From: RI-153 sp963752935
GTDB taxonomy: Bacteria > Chloroflexota > Anaerolineae > Caldilineales > Caldilineaceae
Assembly (NCBI GenBank): GCA_963752935.1
Contig: CAVWAL010000009.1
Coordinates: 434,001 to 498,000, forward strand
Reading direction: 5' to 3'
DNA: 64,000 nt
Below the pieces are notes generated by a model. The model saw only the letters and a list, made by a program, of their open reading frames with translations, made no database searches and was not told where the DNA came from. Below are positions 8,368 to 18,877 of this stretch, in pieces. How positions within the stretch are numbered: position 1 is the stretch's first letter; the number at the start of each line of letters is the position of its first letter. The position numbers and the translations under genes are program-made.

Positions 8368-8577
8368 TTAACCTGGTGGCGGCCCTGCAAAAAAGCACTG
8401 GCCGAGCAGGGGCATAAAGAAAATCAACAACACAACAACCCAGGCCCAGGCAGGCAGGCCAAAGAAGACCAGCGGTTTGCGCTTTTCTTTCTGCACTGGT
8501 CTGGGCAGTGGCGTCTGACAGCGCCAGCAAACGTCTTTATCTTCAGGGTTCCAGGTACCACAGTTGGGACAATTCAT
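8368..8577 (-). CDS. Small zinc-ribbon membrane protein
   Basis: The 69-residue protein begins MNCPNCGTWNPEDKDVCWRC, a four-cysteine zinc ribbon, followed by a proline and lysine linker and one membrane helix (VFFGLPAWAWVVVLLIFFMP). The start at 8577 is fixed by AAAGGAG seven bases upstream, so a longer frame to 8628 is discarded. Such proteins are often found beside membrane assembly genes. The LCP gene begins 18 bases after its stop, suggesting a shared transcript. Function is not known. Confidence 0.75.
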   Translation of the reverse strand: MNCPNCGTWNPEDKDVCWRCQTPLPRPVQKEKRKPLVFFGLPAWAWVVVLLIFFMPLLGQCFFAGPPPG

Positions 8578-8696
8578 CGCATCTCCTTTCTGGAGGGAGA
8601 TCGTAGCATAGATAAAATGCACGGGCAAAGCAGAGGGAGCAGAAAGTGAGGGAGAGAATGCTCGCGGTTGCCGCCTGTTATCTCTTCCTCACACGT

Positions 8697-9476
8697 TCAC
8701 TTCCCGTGCCACACGGGTTTGCGCTTTTCGACGAAGGCGGCCATGCCTTCCTTTTGGTCCTCGGTGCCGAAGAGGAGGTAGAAATACTTTTGCTCCAGCG
8801 ACAACCCTTCGGCAAGCGTCATTTCGTAGGCCTTATTGACGGCTTCTTTACCCAGTTGCAGGGCGATGGGCGCACGATCGGCGATTTGACGGGCGAGGTC
8901 AAGAGCATCGTCGAGGTATCGGTCCACGGGTAGGACACGGTTGATCAGACCTACCTGCAATGCTTCGGCAGCATTCAGCCGCCGCCCATTCAGGACCATC
9001 TCCATGGCCAGTGCTTTGCCTACAATGCGCGTGAGTCGCTGCGTGCCCCCTGCCCCAGGAATAACGCCGATGTTGATCTCCGGCTGGCCGAACTGCGCCG
9101 TCTCCGACGCCACGATCATGTCGCAGGTGAGGGCCAATTCGCAGCCGCCGCCCAGGCAATGTCCACTGACGGCGGCGATGATGGGTTTGCGGATGCGGGC
9201 GATGCGGTGCCAGCGATCCGTGAGCCCACGTTGGAGCAACTCTGCAGGCGTGGCCCCCGCCATCTCTTTGATGTCTGCACCGGCGGAAAAGGCTTTCTCG
9301 CTACCGGTAATCACCACCGCCCCAATCGCCGCATCACCGTCGAAGCCGGTCAAGGCGGCGAAGAGTTCATCCAACAACTGTGCGCTTAACGCGTTCAGGG
9401 CCTGTGGCCGGTTCAGCCGGATCAACCCGACGCGATCGAGCGCTTCAACAAGGATAGTGTCGTAGGCCGCCATCAT
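8697..9476 (-). CDS. Enoyl-CoA hydratase/isomerase family protein
   Basis: The 259-residue protein is a crotonase: SAGADIKEMAG forms the first oxyanion segment and GHCLGGGCELALTCD the second, with E in PEINIGVIPGAGGTQRL as a catalytic glutamate; the C-terminus EGMAAFVEKRKPVW is typical of beta-oxidation hydratases. It hydrates 2-enoyl-CoA in fatty- or amino-acid breakdown. The start ATGATG at 9471-9476 follows AGGAG; the much longer open frame upstream (to 9899) is a shadow of the sulfatase gene. It is the last gene of a sugar-uptake series, 32 bases after the sulfatase, where its role is not obvious. Confidence 0.92.
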   Translation of the reverse strand: MMAAYDTILVEALDRVGLIRLNRPQALNALSAQLLDELFAALTGFDGDAAIGAVVITGSEKAFSAGADIKEMAGATPAELLQRGLTDRWHRIARIRKPIIAAVSGHCLGGGCELALTCDMIVASETAQFGQPEINIGVIPGAGGTQRLTRIVGKALAMEMVLNGRRLNAAEALQVGLINRVLPVDRYLDDALDLARQIADRAPIALQLGKEAVNKAYEMTLAEGLSLEQKYFYLLFGTEDQKEGMAAFVEKRKPVWHGK

Positions 9477-9508
9477 AGATTCTCCTGTGAATGAAATGCA
9501 CTCAACCC

Positions 9509-11011
9509 TCAATCTCCGCTCTCTTCTTCCAGTCCGCTGCGCATCGGCATCCCACCATACCGCTCCAAATTGTCGGCGTGGTGACCTCTGCCCGTGTTGC
9601 GCAGACGTTGCAGGTAGTCGTTCCAGGCGTTGCTGCGTTCGTTGGCATGCATGGGGCCACCCTCGGCGATGACGCCCCAGAAGGGATCCCCGCGCAGCCC
9701 ACGGCGCATTTGTTGGGCCATCCACTCGTCCATGCGGCGCAGGCCCTCGCCGAGGATATCGGGACGTTGCGCCGCCAGGTTGGTCGTCTCGTGCGGGTCG
9801 GCTTCGATATCGAAAAGCATGTAGGCCGGGAAGTCTTTGAGGCCGGTGTGGTAGGTGCGGATGAGCAGCCAGTTGTCCCAGCGCACACTGCGCTGACAAC
9901 TCCAGGCGCCCTGGCTGATCACGAGATAATCGCGGCCGGCGTCGGTGCCCGCGCCCAGCGAAGACGCGAAACTCTCACCGTCCCAGCTTTGCGGCGATTG
10001 GCCGCCGAGGATATCCACCAATGTGGCCGGTAGATCGAGGTGATAGTGGAGAGCGTCACGCACGGCGCCGGCGGCAGCGTCGGTGATCCCCGGCCAGCGC
10101 ACAATCAGGGGAATGCGGTTGGTGCCCTGGTCGGCGGTCTGATGATCGCCCCACACGTTCAACTCGCCCTGATTTTCGCCGTGGTCGGCGCTGATGATGA
10201 TCGCGGTCTCGTCGTAAATGCCCAGATCCTTCAGATCGCGAATCAGCTTGCCCACGTAGGAGTCGGCGTAATGAATGCCCGTATCGTAACCGTCCATGTG
10301 CTCGACGGCGTCTTCCAGGTTGCGGATATGCCCTTGCCCCATGCGCCAGATCCCGGGTAGTTGATCAGAATACCCCGGCACTTCGCTGGCGCTGTGCGGA
10401 CCGTAGCTGGCATTTTGCCGGTCGATCAATTCCTGCGTAATCCACGGATCGATGGGCTGGTGCTCGAACGGGTTGCCATATTCTTCAGGGTGATCATAGG
10501 GCGTATGCGGATCCCAGAAGTTGAGGTGGAGGAACCAGTTGTCCTGTTGGCCGAAGGTTTGCAGCCACTGTTTGGCCGGTGGATACATCTCGTCGGCGTT
10601 TTCAAGGCCATTTTTACCGGTGTCGTAGGTCTGCTCAAAGCCGTACCACACCTGGTACGCGCTGTGTCGCTTGGGGAAAGGGCTGATACTCGCCGTGCGG
10701 TAGCCCAGTTTGCGCAGGACGGTGCCCAGTGCTTCCTCGGCGAAGCGCGAACGGAAAGGACGATCCTCGCCCTGCAGCGGCAGATCGGCCCAGACGCCGC
10801 CGTGGTTGACCACGCCCGTACGCGCGCCAAAGTGGCTCAAGAAAAAGGCCGTGCGGCTCGGCAGACAAGGACTATCCGAAACGTAGTGATTGGTGAAACG
10901 TACACCTTCCGCCGCCAGGCTATCAATGTTGGGCGACGTCTGCCGTGGATAGCCATAGCACGAAAGGTGGTCGGGTCTTAAGGAGTCGATGTCGATGTAG
11001 AGGATTCGCAT
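9509..11011 (-). CDS. Cytoplasmic type I sulfatase
   Basis: The 500-residue protein is a formylglycine-dependent sulfatase. C49-L-P-S-R53 is the modification motif (C-x-P-S-R), D7 and D9 in LYIDIDSLRPDH and the ADHGEN block bind calcium, and the remaining length is normal. It has no signal peptide, so it should act on imported sugars. The start at 11011 follows GGAG; an upstream TTG at 11023 is less likely. It is placed directly downstream of two sugar permease genes. Cys-type sulfatases need either formylglycine-generating enzyme or an anaerobic maturase, and neither gene is in this window. Confidence 0.93.
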   Translation of the reverse strand: MRILYIDIDSLRPDHLSCYGYPRQTSPNIDSLAAEGVRFTNHYVSDSPCLPSRTAFFLSHFGARTGVVNHGGVWADLPLQGEDRPFRSRFAEEALGTVLRKLGYRTASISPFPKRHSAYQVWYGFEQTYDTGKNGLENADEMYPPAKQWLQTFGQQDNWFLHLNFWDPHTPYDHPEEYGNPFEHQPIDPWITQELIDRQNASYGPHSASEVPGYSDQLPGIWRMGQGHIRNLEDAVEHMDGYDTGIHYADSYVGKLIRDLKDLGIYDETAIIISADHGENQGELNVWGDHQTADQGTNRIPLIVRWPGITDAAAGAVRDALHYHLDLPATLVDILGGQSPQSWDGESFASSLGAGTDAGRDYLVISQGAWSCQRSVRWDNWLLIRTYHTGLKDFPAYMLFDIEADPHETTNLAAQRPDILGEGLRRMDEWMAQQMRRGLRGDPFWGVIAEGGPMHANERSNAWNDYLQRLRNTGRGHHADNLERYGGMPMRSGLEEESGD

Positions 11012-11080
11012 GGGAGGCTCCAAGATAGGGGATAGAAGGTGGGACTGGGATGATGATAATGGGATCTGGTGTTACCCTGC

Positions 11081-12133
11081 TTACTTCATGCCTGTCGTGG
11101 CGATGCCGGTTGTGATGAAACGCTGCAAAAACGCGAAGACGATCGTGATCGGCAGCAGGGTGAGCACGGTCATGGCCAGGATGTAGTGCCATTGCACATT
11201 CAGTTCGCCCTGGAAGGCGGCAAGCCCCACCTGCAAGGTGAAGAGTTCGCTGCGGCTGAGCACGATCAACGGCCACAAGAAGTCATTCCAGCGCCACATG
11301 ACCGAGAAGATCGCCAACACCGCCAGCGCCGGCGCCGCCAGAGGAATCACAATCTGCCAGTAGACGCGCCATTCGTTCGCCCCATCGATGCGGGCGGAGT
11401 CGATCAGTTCGTCGGGAATGGTGAGCATATACTGGCGCAACAGGAAGACACCCGTCGGCGTGGCTGCGCCGGGAATGATCACGCCCCACAGGTTGTTGTT
11501 CCACCCGATCCCCGTGATCACGAGGAAGACGGGCACCAGAATCACCGAAATTGGGATCATCAACGTGCTCAGAAAGAGCAGAAAGATAGCGTCGCGGCCG
11601 CGAAATTCATACTTAGAGAGGGCGAAGGCCGCCATGCTGTTGATGATCAACGTGACGATGGTCGCCGCCACCGTCACCACAACGCTGTTGCGCAGGTAGA
11701 CGAGGAAGTTGAAACGCTGCAACGGCTCCAGGTAATTCTCCCAGGCCAGGCGCACTTCGTTGACCTCCGTCCGCTGGTCAATCGGGATGCGGATGATCTC
11801 GCCGGGGTTGGCGGGATCGACCAACTGCGCTTCTATCCCCACGCGGCGCACCTGGGCCAGACGGCGCACGCTGCCATCGTCCATTGTCACGTCGAAGAGG
11901 GGCAGCGGTTCGGCATAGCCTTCCACGCTAGCCGTCATCTGCGAGTAGGGAAGCAGATCGGGCGGGAATTTCACCAATGCCGCTTGTGTCTTAAACGACG
12001 AAAAGACGAGCCAGAGCACAGGCAAGAACATGAGCATCGTGCCGCCCAGCAGGTACACATAGGTGAAAATGTCCGACCAATCGACACGTCCGCGGCCGCG
12101 GGTGCGGGTAAGGAAATCGCCGACTTGAGACAT
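11081..12133 (-). CDS. Sugar ABC transporter permease (MalG-type)
   Basis: The 350-residue protein has six membrane segments and the EAA loop (EWRVYWQIVIPLAAPALAVL) that contacts the ATPase, typical of the CUT1 carbohydrate family. There is a long insert of about 90 residues between helices 1 and 2 (FPPDLLPYSQMTASVEGY onward) that probably lies outside the membrane, as in MalF/MalG relatives. The start at 12133 follows AAGGAA; the open frame to 12406 runs into the upstream permease and is not used. The partner permease is 83 bases upstream. No ATP-binding gene is present, so a shared MsmX/UgpC-type ATPase elsewhere must serve it. Confidence 0.92.
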   Translation of the reverse strand: MSQVGDFLTRTRGRGRVDWSDIFTYVYLLGGTMLMFLPVLWLVFSSFKTQAALVKFPPDLLPYSQMTASVEGYAEPLPLFDVTMDDGSVRRLAQVRRVGIEAQLVDPANPGEIIRIPIDQRTEVNEVRLAWENYLEPLQRFNFLVYLRNSVVVTVAATIVTLIINSMAAFALSKYEFRGRDAIFLLFLSTLMIPISVILVPVFLVITGIGWNNNLWGVIIPGAATPTGVFLLRQYMLTIPDELIDSARIDGANEWRVYWQIVIPLAAPALAVLAIFSVMWRWNDFLWPLIVLSRSELFTLQVGLAAFQGELNVQWHYILAMTVLTLLPITIVFAFLQRFITTGIATTGMK

Positions 12134-12216
12134 GAGGTTTGTTCCTTCTCGTAGAGTGCAACGTAAATACCTGCACCATCGCCGAAAGCGACCCGGCATA
12201 GGTCCGCCGGGGTTTA

Positions 12217-13257
<1,041 letters not shown>

Positions 13258-13291
13258 GATCACGCTCCTCTGATCTTGGATCGAATGGCGA

Positions 13292-13332
13292 CGCGGATGG
13301 CGGACGATGATTCCGATCGTCCACCATCCGCG
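13292..13332 (-). promoter_or_regulatory. Intercistronic stem-loop between binding protein and permease
   Basis: CGCGGATGG pairs with CCATCCGCG and an inner GGACGAT pairs with ATCGTCC, with one mismatched pair between the stems. There is no T-run after it. Its place just after the binding-protein stop suggests mRNA stabilisation or partial termination. Confidence 0.5.
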
Positions 13333-13354
13333 CCGGTGTCATGCAGAGATGAAC

Positions 13355-14783
13355 TTACTGCTGTGTGGCAGCGATGCCGGACTCGATATCGTCTTGCATG
13401 CGCTGAATTGCCTCGTCCAGGCTCAGCTCGCCTACGAAGACCTGGCTCAAGCGGTCACGGTTGGCGTTGAAGACGATGGTGTTGTAGCGATAAGCCTGCA
13501 TCGTGTAGGCCAGCGGGGCCAGTTTCGGAACCTGGCTGGCGAAGACTTCCAACGACTTTTTGGCCTGCGGCAGATCGGTCTGGAAGTCCACTCCCTTTTC
13601 AGCCAACCCCAGGTGACCGGGGATGAAGAGCGTGCGGGCGTAGAATTCGGCCATCACGTCTTCCTGGGTCAGGTATTCCATCACCCGCGCCACTTCTTCG
13701 GGGTGTTCGGTGGTGGCAATGGCAACCAGGCCGGCGCCACCCGGCATGCCGGTGCAGGCCGCAGGGCCGCACGGATTGGGCACGGCTTCCCAGTCGAAGG
13801 CATCGCCGATGGTCTGGGCAAACTGGCCAACCTGCCAGCTACCCGACATGTAAAGCACCAATTGGCCGTTGATGAAAGGTTCGTTGGCGGCTGCGTAGCT
13901 GCCCGCAGAACCGATCCACACATCGGGCAACATGGTGCCGTCGGCGTGCCAATCCACCATCATCTGCGCCATTGTTCTAAAGCCTTCATCATCCACCAGG
14001 GACGGGTTGCCCTCGGCGTCCAGGTAGGTCGCGCCCATGCTAATCGCAGGGCCGGCCAGACGATGGCCGGTGCGATCCATGGCCATGGGGAAGATATCAT
14101 CGGAGCCAAAGAAGTCGGCTACCTGCCGGGTCGCCTCAGCCCACTCTTCCCAGGTGACGCTGTCGGAACTGTCGCTGGGGACGGCTACACCGGCCTGCTC
14201 AAAGAGCGTACGGTTGATGAACGGCCCCGTAACGGTCAGTTGTGTCATGAAGCCGGGGATGGCGTCGCCGCCTGGCTCCGTCTGCATCCAATCGAGGAAG
14301 GGGCCGAAGTTCTCTTCCCAGTAGGCAGGATCTTGCAGGTAGGGGCGCAGGTCGAGCATGTACTTGGCCAGGATGCCGAATTGGGTGACGCGGGCCATGT
14401 CGGGGCCTTCACCGGCCTCTAACTGGATGGGCAGCGTCTCTAGAATACCGGAAGAGTAGGGTACGGTGTCGATGACAACTTTGATGTCAGGATTGTCGGC
14501 CTCGAAGCGGTCGAGGAGATCGCGCAGGACCGAGCCTTCGTTGCCGTCATCGTACCAGGTCATGCGCAGTTCGACGGCGTCGCCGGATGCTTCGGCAGGC
14601 GCTTCGGTTGCTGGTTCTTCGGTGGCCGGGCGCTTCGGCGGCCGGCGCTTCGGCGGCTGGTTCTTCAGCAGGGACGGCGGTGGCCTCGGCGGCCGGCTCC
14701 TGGGCAGGCGCAGCGGGCTGGCAGGCGGCCAGCATCATCGTCAACACGATCAGAAATGCGAGCCAGAGTTTACTGTTCTTCAC
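13355..14783 (-). CDS. Sugar ABC transporter substrate-binding lipoprotein (one-base frameshift)
   Basis: The gene is split into two frames. The first (from 14783) encodes a lipoprotein signal, MKNSKLWLAFLIVLTMMLAAC, with a lipobox LAAC and an Ala/Pro/Glu linker; the second (from about 14620 to 13355) encodes the mature domain with MTWYDDGNEG near its start. Removing one base near 14625-14630, in a repetitive GCC/GGC stretch, joins them into one 475-residue protein of normal family length. The mature part matches CUT1 solute-binding proteins (ADNPDIKVVI, GEGPDMARVTQFG, SGSWQVGQFA). It would capture a sugar outside the cell for the two permeases that follow. A sequencing error is more likely than inactivation. 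Confidence 0.85.
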
Positions 14784-14855
14784 GGGGTTTCCTCCTTCAG
14801 AAAATGGTTGAGTAGACAGGGTCTATGTTGGGTAGAGTGCAGTAGTATTGGATGT

Positions 14856-14879
14856 AGAGACGCAACAGTCTGCGTCTCT
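14856..14879 (-). promoter_or_regulatory. Stem-loop between isomerase-like gene and binding-protein gene
   Basis: AGAGACGCA (14856-14864) pairs perfectly with TGCGTCTCT (14871-14879) around a six-base loop, seven bases past the stop of the upstream isomerase-like gene. No T-tract follows, so it may be a processing or attenuation structure rather than a full terminator. Confidence 0.45.
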
Positions 14880-14885
14880 TCCAGG

Positions 14886-16245
14886 TTATGTCAATTCAAA
14901 AACGGGCAACCCGACCAGACGAGCGTAGGCGGCGAGGGCAGCGCGGAATTCGCCGTAGACGATGCAGACGTGATGCTCCAGTCCCTCTTGCATGATGCGG
15001 TCGAAGACTTCCATCACAGGCCGGTCGAAGCGGATAACGCCGCTGGTGCCGCTGAAACTGGGCGGAGCAGAGACCATTTCGCCGCTACCGATGACGAGCC
15101 GATAGCCCGTCTCGGGCAGGTGATGCAGCCGCGCCACGGTGACACGCCCCGGCTTGAGCGGGAATTGGAAGAGCAACGGCAACTTGCGATTGCTGTGGAT
15201 CGTCCCCTCGACGGCATAGGCGGGATCGGCCATGGAGACGGGGGCCAGCCCGCAATGCCAGAGGACGGCGCTATCACTTTCAGCGTCCACGTTGACCAGG
15301 TCGGTAATGAACGGTTGTTGTCCGCTGATGGCTTGCAGCAGCACCAGCGTCAGCGTGCCGTTGACGTCGGCCTCGCAGCTACAAGGGACGCGATCCTCGC
15401 TGAGCATGCTCATGGCGCCACAGGCCGCGCAGCCCAATTCGGTGAAGAATTCGGGCCAGCAGCGTACGGCGAGCCCGTCGAGATGGTCGGCGGCGGCGCG
15501 GTCGGCCAGAGCAGCGTAGACGCCGGCCGTGGCTGCGGTGGCGGTGGCATCGAGATCGCCGAGATTGGGCGTGAAAGCCGCGACGCGTTCCACAAATTCC
15601 TGTCGGCGTTGGGCAGGAACGGCAGCGGCAGCGTGCAGGGTATCGGCCAACGGCAGCGCCACCACGCGTGCGCCGAAACAGCGTTCCACTTCGGCGGCGT
15701 CGTAGCTGCATGTGTCGAAGCCGGCGGGGTGTTCGCCCACCACGCCAACACGACTTTCCGTGAGCACACGCCGCGCTCGCCCCGCCCGCGCCAGTGCATC
15801 GACCGTCTCCAGCGCGTGGGCGTCGTCCGCCGGGGCGAGGATGTATTCATAGGCGATGCCACGGCGTTTGAGGGCATGGCCGGCCAGGTTGATGCCGCAG
15901 AGGCTATTGAGACGCAGCCGTCCACCGCTGCGTTCTTCGGGCACGGCCCACAACAAGAGCGGAACGGCTTGCGGCCTGGATGGCTTCGGCCACGGCAACG
16001 GCCATTGAACTATCGGCGAACGATGCCTGAAGCAGAACCAGCATGTCAAACTCGATGTTCTGCAGCGCAGCAATCGCGCCGTCTACGGCGGCGCCGTCCA
16101 TGACCAGCCTCGATCCTGTGCCCGCGATGTTATATCCGGCCCAGGTCAACTGCGAGCGGACGGTGTCGGCCACGGACTGCGCCAGGGGTAGATCGAAGGT
16201 GGGGCGGGCAATGGAAACGAGTGCGACCGAGAGTTCTTTATTCAT
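14886..16245 (-). CDS. L-fucose/L-arabinose isomerase-like protein (one-base frameshift)
   Basis: Two frames together encode a 452-residue protein once one base near 15967-15977 is removed: the first, from 16245, begins MNKELSVALVSIARPTFDLP; the second carries NSLCGINLAGHALKR onward. The family converts aldose to ketose (L-fucose to L-fuculose) using Mn2+. The C-terminal half shows the L-fucose isomerase C-terminal pattern, with acidic SCEADVNGTL, WHCGLAP and HHVCIVYGEFRAALAAYARL. Many proteins of this shape are only distant relatives with unknown substrate. The start overlaps the end of the Gfo/Idh gene by eight bases, so the two are coupled. Confidence 0.78.
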
Positions 16246-17257
16246 TTCTGGTTATTCCTGCCTGTTGCGCCAGAAACTCGTCTATGTTGACCGGTTGACC
16301 GGTGCGCGCCGACTGGTTGGCGGCGAGGACAACGGCAGTGGAGTGGATACCTTCCCACAGGCCGGCGCGCAAGGGAGCGGGATCTCCTGTGCGCAAGGCT
16401 GCGATGAATGCACGGTTGACGCCTGCGCGGAAGACGCCTTCATTGGGCAGTCGTTCGACGCCGGTGGGCGTCATGACCTCTAGCCCCGCTTCGGTGATAC
16501 GAAGCAGCCGGTCGCGTAGCGCAAAATCCGCTGTGGCGCAGTCCTGAATTTCGGGGAAGAGGGCGTAGGTACCGGTGCAATTGCCGACGGCGCCATTCTT
16601 ATAGCGAAAGGTTAATGCGTAGCTATCCCAGTTGTCAAACCCTTCATCAAAATTGTTCTGCTGTTCGTTATAGCAGGCATAGACGCTTTCAATCTCGCCG
16701 GCCAGAACCTGTGACAGATCGATGAGGTGAATATTCTGATCGACGATCTGTCCACCGCCTAGCGCTCGATTCCACATCCAGCGCACAGGGGGGCGGGTCC
16801 AATACCAGCGCAGGTTGACCATGCCAACCGGTTCATCCCCAATCAAGCGCTGTGCTTCGTAGCAGGCACGGGTATAGCGCCAGTGGAAGGCGACGGCGAC
16901 GAGCAGATGCCGCGCCTGCGCCATACGCCAGATCGTACCCATCATGGGCAAGTCGAGCGAGATGGGCTTTTCGAGGAAGATGGGGATCTCGCGCTCCAGA
17001 CAACCCAGGGCGATTTCAGCGTGGTTGTAGGTAGGCGTGCAGACGTAAACGGCGTCCAGATCCTCGGCCAGCAGCATTTCACGATGGGACGTGTAGACCC
17101 GCGCCCCCCACTCGTCGGCCATCTCCTCGCCGCGGGGACGGGTCCAATTGCAGATGGCGGTGACCTGCACGTCGGGTTCTTGGCGCAGAAATCCGGCGTG
17201 GGTATGCCCCATGCGTCCCGCGCCGACAATTCCAATTTTCAGTGTCCTGGTTCCCAT
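16238..17257 (-). CDS. Gfo/Idh/MocA family oxidoreductase
   Basis: The 339-residue protein has an N-terminal Rossmann domain (GIVGAGRMGHTHAG), the EKPISLDL motif with the catalytic lysine, and the alpha/beta C-terminal domain of the family. These enzymes oxidise sugars or inositols with NAD(P). The start at 17257 has AGGA six bases upstream; the longer frame to 17359 is not supported. It is the first gene of the sugar operon and overlaps the isomerase-like gene. A histidine pair in DQNIHLIDL fits the usual active site. The sugar it oxidises is probably the one imported by the neighbouring ABC system. Confidence 0.93.
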   Translation of the reverse strand: MGTRTLKIGIVGAGRMGHTHAGFLRQEPDVQVTAICNWTRPRGEEMADEWGARVYTSHREMLLAEDLDAVYVCTPTYNHAEIALGCLEREIPIFLEKPISLDLPMMGTIWRMAQARHLLVAVAFHWRYTRACYEAQRLIGDEPVGMVNLRWYWTRPPVRWMWNRALGGGQIVDQNIHLIDLSQVLAGEIESVYACYNEQQNNFDEGFDNWDSYALTFRYKNGAVGNCTGTYALFPEIQDCATADFALRDRLLRITEAGLEVMTPTGVERLPNEGVFRAGVNRAFIAALRTGDPAPLRAGLWEGIHSTAVVLAANQSARTGQPVNIDEFLAQQAGITRNE

Positions 17258-17318
17258 TGGGTTTCCTGCAGGTGGTGAGTAAAGATTGGAGATTAGAACC
17301 GTATTGAGGGTGTGATGT

Positions 17319-17840
17319 CTACCCGGTGATCGGGTCGTCAACGCGATCCAGATCACCACTCACCTCTTTAACAAAGACAATAAATGACCGTGGGTCCTTG
17401 CCCGTACTCACAAATTCCCCAACCGACACGAAACCGGCGTTGCGGAACATTTGCTGGGATCGTTGATTGAAGGCGGCGATGGTCGCTCTCCACCGGGAGG
17501 GGTGGTAAAGCGCTGCCCCGTGGGCCAGGATCGCGGCCAGGAGGAGGCGTCCTCGGCCCTGTCCGACAAAGCTCGGGTGCATGCCCACGCCAATATCGAG
17601 TGCGGGCTGAGCGTCGTAGTCGAAGCCGGGTACCTGACCTTCCCTGCCATAACAGCAAAACGCCAGCAAAGACGCGCCGTCATAGACGCCGAAATGGCCG
17701 GTAGTCGGGTCGAGGAGAAAGCGCACCATCGTGTCCAGGTCGTCGGACGTGGACATGTTGTAGATGTGGTAGGGTGGATCGTAGGTCCACCCTGCAATTT
17801 CTTGTGCATCGGCCAGGGACAAGTAGCTCACAGTATACAT
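17319..17840 (-). CDS. GNAT family N-acetyltransferase
   Basis: The 173-residue protein has the GNAT fold: a central acetyl-CoA loop read as VGQGRGRLLL after the DIGVGMHPSF strand, and the closing NQRSQQMFRNAGF helix. It transfers an acetyl group to an unknown amine. It lies between the HAD phosphatase (53 bases upstream) and the Gfo/Idh gene (61 bases downstream) on the same strand, but the link to sugar use is unclear. Confidence 0.88.
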   Translation of the reverse strand: MYTVSYLSLADAQEIAGWTYDPPYHIYNMSTSDDLDTMVRFLLDPTTGHFGVYDGASLLAFCCYGREGQVPGFDYDAQPALDIGVGMHPSFVGQGRGRLLLAAILAHGAALYHPSRWRATIAAFNQRSQQMFRNAGFVSVGEFVSTGKDPRSFIVFVKEVSGDLDRVDDPITG

Positions 17841-17893
17841 GATATCTTGAGTCCCTCACAACGTTTTGGGTTTGTCACGGTTCAGACACATCG

Positions 17894-18676
17894 TTACCTG
17901 GATTTTTGGTCCTCACGAGAGGTCTGAAGCAGTTCCTCTACCACCAGCGCCACGCCATCGTCGTCATTGGAGGCGGTGACGCGGTCGGCAACGGCTTTGA
18001 CCTCGGGCACGGCATTCTCCATGGCCACGCCGACGCCGGATTCTTCGAGCATTTCTACATCGTTGGTATCGTCACCGAAGGCGATGACATGGGCCAGCGA
18101 TTCTCCCCACAGATCGACGAGATGGCGCAGGGCGTAGGCTTTGGACGTGGTGTACGGCATGATCTGCACCAGGTTGTATTTGGGGGAAAGCAAGACGCGC
18201 ACCGAAGTGGGCAGTTCGGCCAACCTGGGCCTGACCATTTCATAGTGATCGAGCGAGAGGATCACTTTGGCCGTGGGCTGGTTGGCGACGGTGAGCAGAT
18301 CAGGCGTGTGCACAGAATCGTAGCGCTCGATCGGCTGATTGATGTAGAGAACATCGTCGATCTCCAGGCCCACACGCGTGGTGGGGTCGGCGTCTAAAAT
18401 CGCGCCGACGATGCGGGTGGTGTCAGGGCCGGAGATGTACTCTTCGTAGAGAACGGCGTCTCCTTGCAGGATGATGGCGCCGTTATAGCAGATCCAGGGC
18501 AGATGGTGCAGCCGTTGGGAGATTTTGCGCGTCGAGCGCGGGGGTCGACCGGTGGCGATGACCACGCGGCCGCCTTGCTCCTCCCAGGCGTTGAGGGCGT
18601 CGAGTGTTCTTTGCGAGATCACGCCGTCTCTGCGCACGATGGTTTCATCGAGATCGACGGCGACAATTGAAATCAT
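17894..18676 (-). CDS. Cof-type HAD-IIB family hydrolase
   Basis: The 260-residue protein is a sugar-phosphatase-type HAD enzyme. Motif I is VDLDET (D8, D10), motif II is VIATGRPP, motif III uses the lysine in YTTSKAYALRHL, and motif IV is AFGDDTNDVEMLE. A C2B cap domain fills the middle. It probably removes phosphate from a sugar phosphate or flavin precursor. Length and motifs are complete. No operon partner is certain; the GNAT gene follows it by 53 bases. Confidence 0.93.
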   Translation of the reverse strand: MISIVAVDLDETIVRRDGVISQRTLDALNAWEEQGGRVVIATGRPPRSTRKISQRLHHLPWICYNGAIILQGDAVLYEEYISGPDTTRIVGAILDADPTTRVGLEIDDVLYINQPIERYDSVHTPDLLTVANQPTAKVILSLDHYEMVRPRLAELPTSVRVLLSPKYNLVQIMPYTTSKAYALRHLVDLWGESLAHVIAFGDDTNDVEMLEESGVGVAMENAVPEVKAVADRVTASNDDDGVALVVEELLQTSREDQKSR

Positions 18677-18784
18677 GGAAGATTCCCTTGCATTGGTAAG
18701 TTTGATGAAAATGGGGATCGGACCTCGCCGATCTCCGTCCAGTCTGCTCGAATGACTGGGTTTAGTGTATCACAAAGACCCATC

Positions 18785-18857
18785 GTAGGGGTTTGCGTTG
18801 GGCGGGCGACAACATGTCTTTTGACGGGATCGGCTGCCGCCCAACGCAAACCCCTAC
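18785..18857. repeat. GTAGGGG-ended palindromic element, copy 1
   Basis: A perfect 21-bp inverted repeat (arms 18785-18805 and 18837-18857) begins GTAGGGGTTTGCGTTGGGCG and encloses a 31-base spacer. It lies in the gap between amidase and HAD genes. A second element at 43727-43784 has the same GTAGGGG...CCCCTAC ends but a different interior, so they look like members of a dispersed palindrome family rather than terminators. Confidence 0.8.
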
Positions 18858-18877
18858 CGTCCACGCCTCCAACATAA

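Noticed and set aside
9480..9899. N-terminal extension of the enoyl-CoA hydratase frame to 9899
   Set aside because: The extension is arginine-rich shadow sequence of the sulfatase gene; the ATGATG at 9471-9476 has a clear AGGAG site.
14466..16103. 545-codon plus-strand open frame
   Set aside because: It runs antisense to the isomerase-like and sugar-binding genes in a GC-rich region; low-complexity composition and no motif.
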